A DNA stretch of 64,000 nt from the NCBI RefSeq assembly GCF_910592395.1, contig NC_088316.1:3224001-3288000 (forward strand), read 5' to 3'. Shown in pieces: positions 44,940 through 55,500 of the stretch. Positions within the stretch are counted from its first letter, which is position 1, and each line of letters opens with the position of its first letter. Source of the DNA: Lineus longissimus (Eukaryota > Nemertea > Pilidiophora > Heteronemertea > Lineidae). The notes under the pieces are model-generated. The model was given only the letters and a program-made list of their open reading frames with translations. It had not been told where the DNA came from and did no database searches. Made by a program: the position numbers and the translations under genes.

Positions 44940-45302
44940 GGAAGAAGCTATATCCGCAGTAGTTCGCGTACGCTCATGAATAAATTACCATAATACTCAT
45001 GAATATTTAATTAGTTTACTAAGCAAAATGGCAGATGATGCGAATGTGACAAAAATACGAATCATCAGTTTTTCCACTGTGAGTGGTTATAGCCAATCAC
45101 GAAGTAACGAAGTAAGGGAAGGGACGGCCCCTCCCCCAAGTCCACAGTCCTAGTCATTTCATCATAAATTTCCGAAGTCCAACCAGGAAATTCCATCGCT
45201 GACGTCATAATAATGGTATTCCTAAAACTATTTTTAGACCTCATTTAATATTCATTAGATTTTCCTGAGCATACGCGAACTACTGCGGATATAGCTTCTT
45301 CC
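44940..45302. mobile_element. 363-bp MITE with 10-bp target duplication (Mutator-like)
   Basis: Termini ggaagaagctatatccgc are perfect inverted repeats and extend to about 38 bp with few mismatches. The direct repeat catagaataa flanks it at 44930-44939 and 45303-45312. A 9-11 bp duplication is typical of Mutator-like transposons. No ORF. Confidence 0.93.
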
Positions 45303-45312
45303 CATAGAATAA

Positions 45313-46499
45313 CGCGACAATGACGCGATGATGTCATCAGTAGAATAATGCCATTGAATAATAAAAAATATCGCATGGCACGTGACGGCGAATGATGCGA
45401 CGTGATTGGCCCACATACTAATCAGTTATGATAATGATACCATTGAATGGCCCGTCTTTTATCATATCTTTTCTTTAAAGGCCAATAAAGGCTTTCCTAG
45501 AACGATGATAAGAGCGACTTCTAATCTCGAGGTCCGGCCAACTACGGGCAAAAGTTATATTTACTCGATCTGCCCCGGCGGACCAGGCAAACTTTGATTA
45601 TCGATGGTAATACGTGTTCATTGTAAACTTTTGTGTCATAATGTGTATTAGATTTGTTCGAGTTTCCTTTCACTGGCATGAGTCTATTGACTTTCTCATT
45701 CGAGAATAAATAAACCGTTCGAACTGTTGCTAAGCATTAGGTGTGCACGCACTGTCGAGGGACGGCACGCAACGATTAGATTGGCTCATGGACTTATCGA
45801 TTCTCGCATGGTTGATGCCACCTGCCAATGTGCATACCTGATCACAAAGACTTGAGGATAGGATAGTACCAACTGCTTTCAATCGGCCATTTGCTCGACA
45901 TCCTAACGGGGTAAGGCTATAGAACGAGAGATAGTTCCACGTGGAAATGTGTCCTGCTAGCTGTTAGCATTCTCGCCAGGGGCGTAGTTGGTGAGCGGGG
46001 GAAGGGGGGGGGGGGGGGCAATGGAGATAGGTTTAGTTGTGCTACTGGCCAGAGACCTGTATTAGCCAGCGTGTACATTCTGTGTACATTTTAATGAATA
46101 TAGGTTGGTGAAAAAAAGTACACAGTGCTTTAATTCCCACCAAATTTTATATGTGTTATGAAGAGGATTTTATCAAAATAATAGTAAAAATTCAAAACAT
46201 TCCAATACCGATTGCCTGAGGAAAATTGATTTGTGTACAGCATTGCCATCAAATCGTCACTCGCGGACTGATATGGGCCTATAGAATACAAGTTCTAAAC
46301 TGGCCAGTGAGACAATATTTCCTTAAATTAATTATCAAAAAGTATATCCCTGTTATGGCCTGGCTCTGTAGATTGAGAATCCACCAAAGATTGAAGAATA
46401 AATCCACTTTCACCCATCACAGTCATGCATTTACCACAGCTTCACAGTTCAGTACGGACTATGTGTCACTTCCCCCTGTGGATGAATACATGTCTCTGC
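45313..46499. other. Intergenic, no gene recognised
   Basis: AT-rich sequence with a poly-G run near 46006-46018. The frame at 46226-46513 has no family resemblance and runs into the minisatellite. Confidence 0.4.
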
Positions 46500-46945
46500 C
46501 CTACTTGAGATAGATCCAGTTGTACTCTTTGAGACAAGCCAGTTGTACCTCTTGAGATAGGACCAATTGTACGCTTTCAGATAGGTCCAGTTGCGCTATA
46601 GATAGGCCTATAAGACTAGTCGTTCTTCTTGAGATAGGTCCAGTTATACTCTTTGAGACAAGCCAGGTGTACACCTAGAGATAGGTCCAGTTGTACTAAC
46701 TGAGATAGGTTCAGTTGTACTCTTTGAGACAACTTGATATAGGACCAGCGCTCTTTGAGATAGGTCCCGCTGTACAACTAGAGATGAGATATAAATGTAG
46801 GCCCACTTGTACTACGTTTGATCTGTTGTACTACTTGAGATAGGTACAGTTGTACTACTTGAGATAGGTACAGTTGTACTACTTGAGACAGGTTCAGTTG
46901 TACACTTCGAGATAGGACCAGTTGTACCCTCTACGATTGGTCCAG
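46500..46945. repeat. Minisatellite of 'ttgagataggtccagttgtac' units
   Basis: About 17 degenerate units of 22-28 bp with gagataggtccagttgtact. Noncoding. Confidence 0.9.
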
Positions 46946-46959
46946 ATTTAGTTTGGGAA

Positions 46960-47064
46960 CACGGTGTAACGTTTTTGAGTGTTTCCGTTTCTAGCGTTTC
47001 CTCTCATTGTTTGGGAACACTGGAGGAGAGAACCGTGTTTTTCTCTGTTTCCCCCCATTAGCTG
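46960..47064. repeat. Dispersed repeat also present at 60995-61100
   Basis: Both copies carry 'gtaacgtttttgagtgttt', 'ttgtttgggaac' and 'tttttctgtgtttcccc' in the same order and orientation. Confidence 0.65.
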
Positions 47065-48130
47065 TCTACTGGGGGTCATCCCTATGTTCCCCGGTCCCTT
47101 TATTCCCCGTACCTATATTCTCCCAAGAGGTATGATCCTCGGTACCTATATTCCCGGTATCTATGATCCCCTATATACTGTAGAACGGAAAATTTTCGAT
47201 GTATTCGCGGCAGAATATTTTCGCTAATCAAGATATTTTTTCTAATGAAATTTGAATTGAATTGAATTTAAATTAAGATATTTTTTCCAATGAAATTTAA
47301 ATTGAGCTCTCAGTGAATAGGCGCTGCAGTTTGGATGGCTATAATATTATAAAACTCAAATCCACTGTCAACAGGTCTCATTGTGTCGGGTAATTACGCC
47401 AATATAGCACAGAAAGATAGGTATATATTACTAATAATTATGCAATAGTCATTCAAGAGTTGTGGAATTTGTGTTTGTTAGGGCGAATTATCATAATAAT
47501 AATAATAATAATAATAATAATTTATTGTAAAAAACCTCCGAATAAGGAGCAGACAACACAAATATGCAATAAAAATCATACACAGAGAACGAATAAAAAA
47601 GCGATCAAAAGGGTGAAAGTAAAAGCTTCAATAGTTTATGGCTTTTCCGGTTTAGTGTTAATTGACCCCATACCAAACTACGATATCCAACCGAACCATA
47701 TAACTTGTATGGGGAATACAAAATGCAGTGTACATGTGGCGTAGGTGTTCCCAAATTTTTGGAGGGAAGTGTATATTTTAGGAGATATCATGTGGAAATT
47801 TCAAGAGTTCATTTACTTTTGACCGAGGTGTACACGTACACACTTTGCGAATGCAAGAGCAACCACACAGAGCAAACGCCTACGTGCACGCGTAAACCTC
47901 TTTCGCGTCAAGTTGCGACCTTGCGCTGTCTCTTTAATAGCCATTCGTCTAGGTGTGGTAAAACGTGTCTATACTCGCGAAATTCGCGAAAATAACTTGC
48001 ACGCGAATTTCTTTCTGTTCTGCAGTAATTATAAAAGAAGGTTTTCCTGTTTCTGGGGATCATAGGTAGCGGGGAATATAGGTACCGGGGAAAATTGGCA
48101 TAGGGGAACATAGGTATTCTCCCGTCTATA
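47065..48130. repeat. Region bounded by inverted 'cctatattccccg' arms
   Basis: The left arm (about 47070-47185) has repeated cctatattcccc and tatgatcc words. The right arm (about 48050-48125) has the complementary ggggaatataggtacc and gggatcatagg. A (TAA)n microsatellite lies between at about 47492-47523. The end regions may belong to a TIR element, but boundaries are not sharp. Confidence 0.5.
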
Positions 48131-48360
48131 CTATGGTAGGAAAAATCCGTCAGAACATACGACAAGTCAGTCACTTTTTCCTGGGATTTCTTTTATTCTA
48201 GTGTGTCTGGGAATTGGGTGCACGTGGGTGGGGACGAAAATCATTTTTTCAATTCTACCTGGCCTTATCCCTGGTGATAAGATGTATCCATGTTCTGCTC
48301 CCGTGAATAATTATCTTCGCAACATGTTACTATCGATAATCAATATATCGATTCTTTCAG

Positions 48361-49530
48361 ATGATGTCCTGGCCGACCTGCAAGAAAAAGAAGTGGGTGC
48401 GAGTATTCTTCCTGGGGAGTACTGGTTTGCTCTTCGTGGTTGGAATGATTGTTTCCCAGCAACAGACCTACCCAACAGCGGTGCAAATCCCGCAGGGAAA
48501 GCATTTCACGGTCGCGTACGGCACGCCCTACTTTTTCCAACCTTGGATAAGGCAATACGTGAAATCTGATGCGTATGCGCAGTGCGCCTTCAATAATTGT
48601 ATCCCAATCCGAGACACGAGTAAGGCGGATGCTGTGGTGTTCCATCACTGGGATTTATATCCCTCCATTTTGTTCACGGGTGGCGGAAAAAACCGCCGTA
48701 AACAGGTCTGGATCTATTACGGAAAGGAGCCTGTTTCGCGGACGAATTGGTTCTCACATCGTCTCAATGGGATATTCAACTGGACGGCGACATATTTGTC
48801 AACTTCTGATATCCATCTGCCTTATGGTACATACGCAAAAATACCAAGTACTGCGATGAAATTGCGGAAAAGTCTCACAGAATTGCGTAAGAAAACGAAG
48901 ACGGCTTTCATTCTGATGAGTCATTGTCATACGTGGAGCAGACGAGAGGACCTTGTCGAAGACCTCCGAAAGCACATCGATGTGGATGTCCTCGGAAAAT
49001 GCGGCAAACCTTGCCCAAACAATGATAATTGTGACTTCAACCTGTTTGAAAAGGAATACAAGTTTTATTTAGCTTTTGAGAATTCAAAATGTTTTGAGTA
49101 TATCACGGAGAAACTCTGGAATAACGCGCTGGCTGTTGGTTTAGTTCCCGTTGTGCTTGGCGGCCACAGTCGGAATGATTATGAGGCGCTCCTCCCGCCA
49201 GAATCTTTTATCTACGCAGACGACTTCTCCTCACCAAAACAACTGGCGGAGTATTTGAAAAAGGTCGGATCAGACTCTGAACTTTATAATAAGTTCTTGA
49301 GATGGAGGGAACATTTTCGGGTTTCAACATCCCAGGAGAAAATAGACGTGATGTGTGGGGTATGCCGGGGTTTGAATAATAAGACCATGATGTCCACGCC
49401 GCAAATTCACAACGATATGGATAAGTTTTGGTCTGTTAGACGTGACTGCCATGGTGTTGGACCTGGTGTTCAGAATGGTTGGTTTGAAAATGCCAAGGCG
49501 TTCTTTTTGTACGTTTTTGGTATCTTATAA
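48361..49530 (+). CDS. Alpha-1,3-fucosyltransferase (GT10), type II Golgi membrane protein
   Basis: 389 aa in a single coding exon. It would transfer fucose from GDP-fucose to glycans in the Golgi (family knowledge). A basic cytosolic start (CKKKKW) and one signal anchor (VFFLGSTGLLFVVGMIV) give type II topology. The catalytic GT10 signature is clear: KFYLAFENSKCFEYITEKLW followed by NALAVGLVPVVLGG. Other family parts are VFHHWDLYP, YYGKEPVSRTNW and FILMSHCHTWSRR. The sequon NWT lies in the stem/catalytic part. The ATG immediately follows an acceptor-like tcgattctttcag, so a 5' untranslated exon is likely upstream. The length is typical. Confidence 0.94.
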   Translation: MMSWPTCKKKKWVRVFFLGSTGLLFVVGMIVSQQQTYPTAVQIPQGKHFTVAYGTPYFFQPWIRQYVKSDAYAQCAFNNCIPIRDTSKADAVVFHHWDLYPSILFTGGGKNRRKQVWIYYGKEPVSRTNWFSHRLNGIFNWTATYLSTSDIHLPYGTYAKIPSTAMKLRKSLTELRKKTKTAFILMSHCHTWSRREDLVEDLRKHIDVDVLGKCGKPCPNNDNCDFNLFEKEYKFYLAFENSKCFEYITEKLWNNALAVGLVPVVLGGHSRNDYEALLPPESFIYADDFSSPKQLAEYLKKVGSDSELYNKFLRWREHFRVSTSQEKIDVMCGVCRGLNNKTMMSTPQIHNDMDKFWSVRRDCHGVGPGVQNGWFENAKAFFLYVFGIL

Positions 49531-49744
49531 CCAAGATGCAACTCTAAAACCTCGAATACAAAGAATGAGCCTTCACCCCCAATCATTACAATGGTTTGAA
49601 TCGGGATGGGCCAATAAGTCAGGTATTATTCTTTTATCAATGGTATGGGCCAACGGAGTCGCATGTGTCATGATCTTGCTCTGATCTTGGCTGACATTGA
49701 CAGTGAAACGAAATCAACATCTTTCACGACACAATCTGTCTCAG

Positions 49745-50115
49745 CCCTTTTGACAACCTCGTGCAGCTGCCAGTCTAGATTCGGTCTGGTTGTGACTGTC
49801 TGATCTCTCTCGCCCCTTTCGACAACCTTGTGGAGCTGCCAGGCTCGATTCGGCCTGGTTGTGACTGTCCCATTTCTATAGCTCTGTTGACAACCCGGTG
49901 GAGCTGCCAGTCTCGATTCGGCCTGGTTGTGACTGTCTGATCTCGCTCACCCTTTCGACAACCTTGTGGAGCTGCCAGTCTCGATTCGGCCTGGTTGTGA
50001 CTGTCTGATCTCGCTCACCCTTTCGACAACCTTGTGGAGCTGCCAGTTTCAATTCGGCCTTGTTGTGACTGTGTAATCTCTCTCGCCCTTTTTGCAACCT
50101 TGTGGAGCAGCCAGA
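49745..50115. repeat. 68-bp minisatellite, about 5.5 copies
   Basis: gacaaccttgtggagctgcc recurs at 49752, 49821, 49889, 49957, 50025 and 50093, a 68-69 bp period, with a conserved gattcggcctggttgtgac. It starts about 200 bp after the fucosyltransferase stop. Confidence 0.93.
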
Positions 50116-50609
50116 AATAAAGCTTGATGAAAAAATCACTCTGGATGATGTTTACAAAATCCATTTTATATACTAGACGGATCTGCCTACCTCCAAATTG
50201 TACAAGGTGTACAAAAGAGAAAACTTGTTAACAATTGGGTTAGTTTTTATCAAATGGGGACGTATTTTGACATGGCTCAGGAAAACAGAAATGCAGTTAT
50301 TGACATTGCCGTAATGCTGATATCATGCACGCAACTTTGCTGAAATTTGGTAAGCATAGTATTTGCTTATCTGTCTATGCAACGCTGAAATTTATGTGAA
50401 TGTCAACAATGTTGTTGTTTATATTGAGGTTCTCATGCTCAAATGCCAAGTTTCAGCACATTTGCGTGCATGATAACTGCACTAGAGTACCGTTTATATC
50501 TATTTTACTAGGCATCAACAAAATATGTAGAAACACAAGTTTTTATAAAGCACTTTTCACTGTATTATCTACTGTCTCAAAGCGCTTTACAATCGCAAAT
50601 GTTATCACC

Positions 50610-50898
50610 CAGCAGATAGGTTACCCTGCATATCCAGAAAGGTTAACCAGGATATCCAGATAGGTTACCCGGCATATCCAGAAAGGTTAACCAGGATATC
50701 CAGATAGGTTACCCGGCATATCCAGAAAGGTTAACCAGGATATCCAGATAGGTTACCCGGCATATCCAGATAGGTTAACCAGCATATCCAGATAGGTTAC
50801 ACAGCATATCCAGGTAGATTACCCGGCATATCCAGATAGGTTACCCGGCATATCCAGATAGGTTACCCAGCATATCCAGATAGGTTACCCAGCACCTT
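50610..50898. repeat. Minisatellite of 20-bp 'ggttacccggcatatccaga' units
   Basis: About 14 units that alternate ggttacccggcatatccaga and ggttaaccaggatatccaga in the first half, making a 40-bp higher-order unit. Confidence 0.92.
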
Positions 50899-50906
50899 TT
50901 CAAATA

Positions 50907-51067
50907 CAGTGGAACCTCCCTTAGCGGACACCTCTCTATTAAGGACACTGATTCGGGTCCCAAATTGGTTTGTTTCCATTCAATTTGACCTCTCTAATCA
51001 GGACACCTCTCTATTCAGGACACTACTTGTCAGTGCTGAGGGTGTCCATAATAGAGCGGTTCTACTG
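50907..51067. mobile_element. Pogo/Tigger-type MITE with TA duplication
   Basis: Starts cagtggaacctccctta and ends agcggttctactg, flanked by TA at 50905-50906 and 51068-51069. The interior repeats the 'ctctctattaaggacac' phrase in both orientations. Same family as the elements at 51.2, 55.2 and 63.9 kb. Cagt-type ends and TA duplication are usual for pogo/Tc1-mariner derivatives. Confidence 0.82.
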
Positions 51068-51189
51068 TATATCCGATCAACAGATATAAATTTTGAGTTG
51101 AAGAATCAATTGAGATATTGCAAATCCTCGAATTTATTAAAGGGGGAGTATAGGCAGGAGCTGGGTGTTCAATCTGAAAGTCTTCAAAT

Positions 51190-51365
51190 GGCTAGTTCAA
51201 ACTCTCTTAGCAGATACCTCTATAATAAGGACACTCTGTTGTGGACACTAGTTTTGGTCCAAAATTGGTTGTTTCCATTAAGTTTGACCTCTCTAATGAG
51301 GACACCTCTCTATTCCGGACAGTACTTGTCAGTCCCGAGAGTGCCCTTAATAGGGGGTTCCACTG
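51190..51365. mobile_element. Pogo/Tigger-type MITE, degenerate copy
   Basis: Same interior as the element at 50907 with a decayed left end. It ends ggggttccactg followed by TA at 51366-51367. The long plus-strand frame across 50909-51670 is an artefact of these two elements. Confidence 0.75.
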
Positions 51366-51670
51366 TACTTATAGCGCGAGAAGTTTTGATGTCCTCCGAC
51401 AAAGGCGAGACCCCTATAGGCAACTTTGTGTTAAGTAACGTGACCTGCTTGGCTCTTTTCTATAGTCTCCCTTGTGGGTGTCCCATCACGTCTCCCTGTA
51501 ATCTCTCTAACTTAATTTACACCAAACTGAACACAAAATCTGTAAACCAGTACAAATGCGTAATAGAGAAATCAATTCAAATGAACCTACATTATCACAG
51601 GCATATTTCCTATGCCTTTCTCTTGAAATACAAATTCAAACTCAACAATGCTAATCTTGAGACCTTTTAA

Positions 51671-52596
51671 GAAAGCCAACTTACACATCAAGCTAACACT
51701 GTGTAAAATAAGCAAAGCTAAAGGTTGGCAAATTTGCTCATATTTGACAGGTGGTAAACTAAATATCGCACTTTGTTGAAAAACTTAAAGCTTTTAACTG
51801 GAAAAACGCATAAGAGTTGAAATATTTGTGAATTTTTTAGTTAGCATTTGATACTATATTTTTAAAAACACCGACATAGAAATATTTCACAAATTTAACT
51901 AAGTAACCAGGTTAACGAAATTGTCTATCTGATTTACTGCATGATATTCCAAATATCGAATTCATCCCCGATTAACCAATCATCAAAACTGACCAGATAG
52001 AAGTCAACGTCTGCATTTTCATTTTCACACGAAACCAGGATTCACTGGTCTGCCGGTGGTTCATTTTCATCCTTGGACAAACGGCCCTCTGTATCTCGAA
52101 TCCTGAAAAATAGATACAATTAAAAAAGGTAAGAATATTTGTCTCTGCTCTCTAATAAAGAATAGGCCCTTTTCCAGATATGCCGGTACCACCTAGGGAC
52201 GACAAAACAAACTACCTTTACAATAGGTTTTTACGGTCAAAAACGCCAGACAATGACTGGTATTTATAAAAGACTAGTAAATGCTTTTACTTTAAACTTC
52301 ATGTACATTTACACTGGCCATCTCTGTAGAAAACTGTAGTAAAAGCTTTTACTAGTCTTTGTAAATATCTTATACCTTGAAGATCTATTGTAAAGATGGT
52401 TTGTCTTTCGGACCCTAGGTGGTACTGACGTATCTGGCAAAGGGCCTATCGAAATATTTTTCATTTCTTGTGCAAAATCACCAAAAATCGGAATGACTTT
52501 TTTATTTGTGAAATGGAATTCCTTCCTTAACGGAGACACTCGTCCAATATCCCCAACTAAGGCCAAACTGTAGTGGCACGCAAATGCCAACATGAC
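51671..52596. other. Region between fucosyltransferase repeats and CEP44 3' end
   Basis: AT-rich. An inverted repeat pairs 'aatgcttttac' near 52278 with 'gtaaaagctttt' near 52338, and 'ggtaccacctaggg' near 52187 with 'ccctaggtggtac' near 52412, suggesting a small palindromic element (about 52150-52460). No gene recognised. Confidence 0.5.
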
Positions 52597-55500
52597 TCAC
52601 ATTTCAAACACTCGCTTAGCCTGGTTGCAAGTCGGAGTATCAACGAAATGAATCGACAGCGACGCATCCTTCTTCGTCTTTTCCTCTGGGGTGCTGGACC
52701 TGGTGCCGGCCTCCTCCTCTGCTCGCAAGACGAGGGACAGGTCCGGCGACATGACTGAACCAGGCAGGCCTACGTTGTCCCGCGCCATGACGCTAATCGG
52801 AGACAGGACATCGGATGGATCCCTCACAGGCGGCGAATGTGGAGGCAGTGTAGTTGGAGACCCTGAGAGTCGGCAAACAAATGAAAACATGTCAGTACTT
52901 GTCTTAGACTCATACAACCACTGATTATGAAAACGACAAATTTGCAGGAATACGGATTATGGTACATGTATAAGCTGATACTTGTTTACCTAAACAGCTA
53001 TTACTCAAGGATTTTTAAACTTGAAAAGCACTGATAATGTATACCACAATATTTCAATATGAACAGGAATTGAACATGATTAAAGTGCGTCTATAGATTT
53101 GCTCCTTTACAGACAGGCGGATCGCCACCAAAATTGGTGAGTAGTTTTGTCAAGTGAAACACAAGAATCCTACCTTCATAGACCCCCTGTGCCAAGCCGG
53201 TTTTGGCACCAATGTGTCCTTCAGTTCGAGGGGACGGAGCACTAGGAACTGAAGTCCTGGACGACTGGAAGGAGAAAATGGAAGAAAAACTTCTCATTGT
53301 GTATGTTTTATTTTTGAAAAAAATTTGTGGTATTAGTTTCAGAGAATGGACTTTGCACAATTTAAATGTGGCTCTGGAGACCAGACCTTCTCCCTGATGA
53401 AGAATAGAGGAATACTGGCCAGAGGACACCAACCTGACCACAAAGCTCTGGGGGTCTTGGGCTGAAATCTCTAGGACAGCTGACTTAGTTACCAAAAACA
53501 AGCTGCCTGACAAAAACCCTTGTGAAAATAAGTGAAATATTAGTAAGTTTTTTTGAATCAAACACCCACAGTAAACAAAATTTTCCTCGCCCCTTAATTA
53601 TTTTTTCTCTTTCGAAAATGAATTCAATTACCTGGGAATCCATTATGGCGACCTTATTCTCCAGAATTGTGAGCCTGGCCAGGAGATTCTCCAATTGTGA
53701 AGGGGTGAAAATTGGTGTCTCTGCGTTGCGCTCCTCAAGATAGTTGACAGACCTTTCTATCGTGTTGAGACGGGGTTCAAATACCGCTAGGCGTTCCATG
53801 ACGTGTTCAATGCCACTCAGCTTGGACTCCACTGACACCAACCGGTCTGTGAGGTTCTTCGCCATCTGAAATTGGATAAGTACACAATAACAAGCAAGTG
53901 ATACCTATATAAGAAATACAAGGTACCTTCCCCTTAAGGACAGGTTCAGCAACGATGAGAGTCAACGTCAACAGAAATATTCCTTTTGATCAGATTTTCG
54001 GGACTTTAAATGACATTCGGGGCATTAAAGAGTCACAAGTTCGCTTTCAGAAGTCCAAAAAATGATTCATTGGGCCATTTTCAACAAATCCGTAAAACTT
54101 GAGATATCTGTAGGACCCTCATCTATGACAAACGTCAGCACTTGGGAAAAATGAGAGGCAGAGTCCTCCCTTGTTAATGTGAGCAGCAGTTTAGATTCTT
54201 CTTCTTCTTCTGTGTTCAGATTTAACGTTACGATCACAACTTCAGCTTTTGAGGCACAACAGCTTCGATTAGACAGAGGGGAACTTTCAGATACTCACAG
54301 AGTCTGCGACCTGCACCATCTCAGGAACTGAACGGCAGCGCGGTACAGGACCAGGTTGAGAACTGGCCCCAGGGGTCATGGCGATGATGTCAATAGGATC
54401 CAGGCTCTGTTCAGCGGCCTCCTCATGTGGTACGCGGTAGTGAACTGATTTGTCAGCCCCTGTAGTAAGTAGTGACAAGTTAGCAAATGGTAACCACATA
54501 CATGTAGCTACTGGGATGAAACATTGGGTACCACTTCAAGCCAAGCTGGTGATAATTTCTATATCTTTGAAGTAAGTACTCAAAACAAGGAATGTTAGGC
54601 AGAATCGTTCTTTAAAAACAAAAGGTCTTGAAGTGCAGGGTTGAAAATGTGCACCAGGCAGGTTACATGAGGATAAGACGATTCATTGTAAATCACAGCA
54701 ACAAAATCCTTCAGTAGGACACTCGAAATCACACAGACAACTTGGCGTCAAAGAGAGTGCATACGTTATTTTGTGCGAGCATGCTGGTCTCCAGTCAAAA
54801 CGCTTACCCCTTGTGAACGAAACAAACTCCATCCAACCACTTTCAACATGACTCATTGGAGGCACCTCGTTACTTAGATGCTGCTGGCGACATGGACTGA
54901 TCATTGCAACAGGATTAGTTAAAGGACCGACCTTAGAATTAGGTGTACGTTTTGGTGTTATTTTACCTTTAACGATAGGAGAGCTGTGCGACAGGTCTTT
55001 GGAGTGCTTATGGATCGGTGAGGGCATGGAATGGGATTTCGAATTAGTTGGAATATGAGGAGCAGACACATTAAATTTGCTGGCGGTATATTTATTCTTT
55101 GGGTTGCGGAGTTCGTTGACGACATGTGGCTTTTTGGTGGCAGCTCTCTTCTCTTTGGAATCTGAAAGCAAAAAATTAGTACATGTGACATACATTTGTA
55201 CAAAGCTGCAAATGGGAAATCGAGAATAATATACAGCAGAACCTCTCTATTAAGGACACCCTCGGGACTGACAAGTGCTGTCCTTAATAGAGAGGTGTCC
55301 TGATTAGAGAGGTCAAACTGTATGGAAACACCCAATTTGGGACCAAAACTAGTGTCCTTAATAGAGATTGTGTCCTTAATAGAGAGGTGTCCGCTGAGAG
55401 AGGTTCTACTGTACAATATACTTTTACAAATCAAACCTGATTTACGTGGACTTGAACTCTGTTACTCAAATTGGAGGATAGGTCACTCGAAAGTTTCCTC

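Noticed and set aside
46226-46513. 95-aa plus-strand ORF
   Set aside because: No similarity to a known family and its end enters a minisatellite.
50610-50898. Possible CRISPR-like regular repeats
   Set aside because: Contiguous 20-bp minisatellite without spacers in a eukaryotic genome.
50909-51670. A 253-aa plus-strand ORF
   Set aside because: It runs through two pogo-type MITE copies, with repeated peptides from the repeat, and has no family resemblance.
53091-53561. Single 156-aa ORF on the minus strand
   Set aside because: Only 53174-53264 is coding, as CEP44 exon 8; the rest is intron in the same frame.
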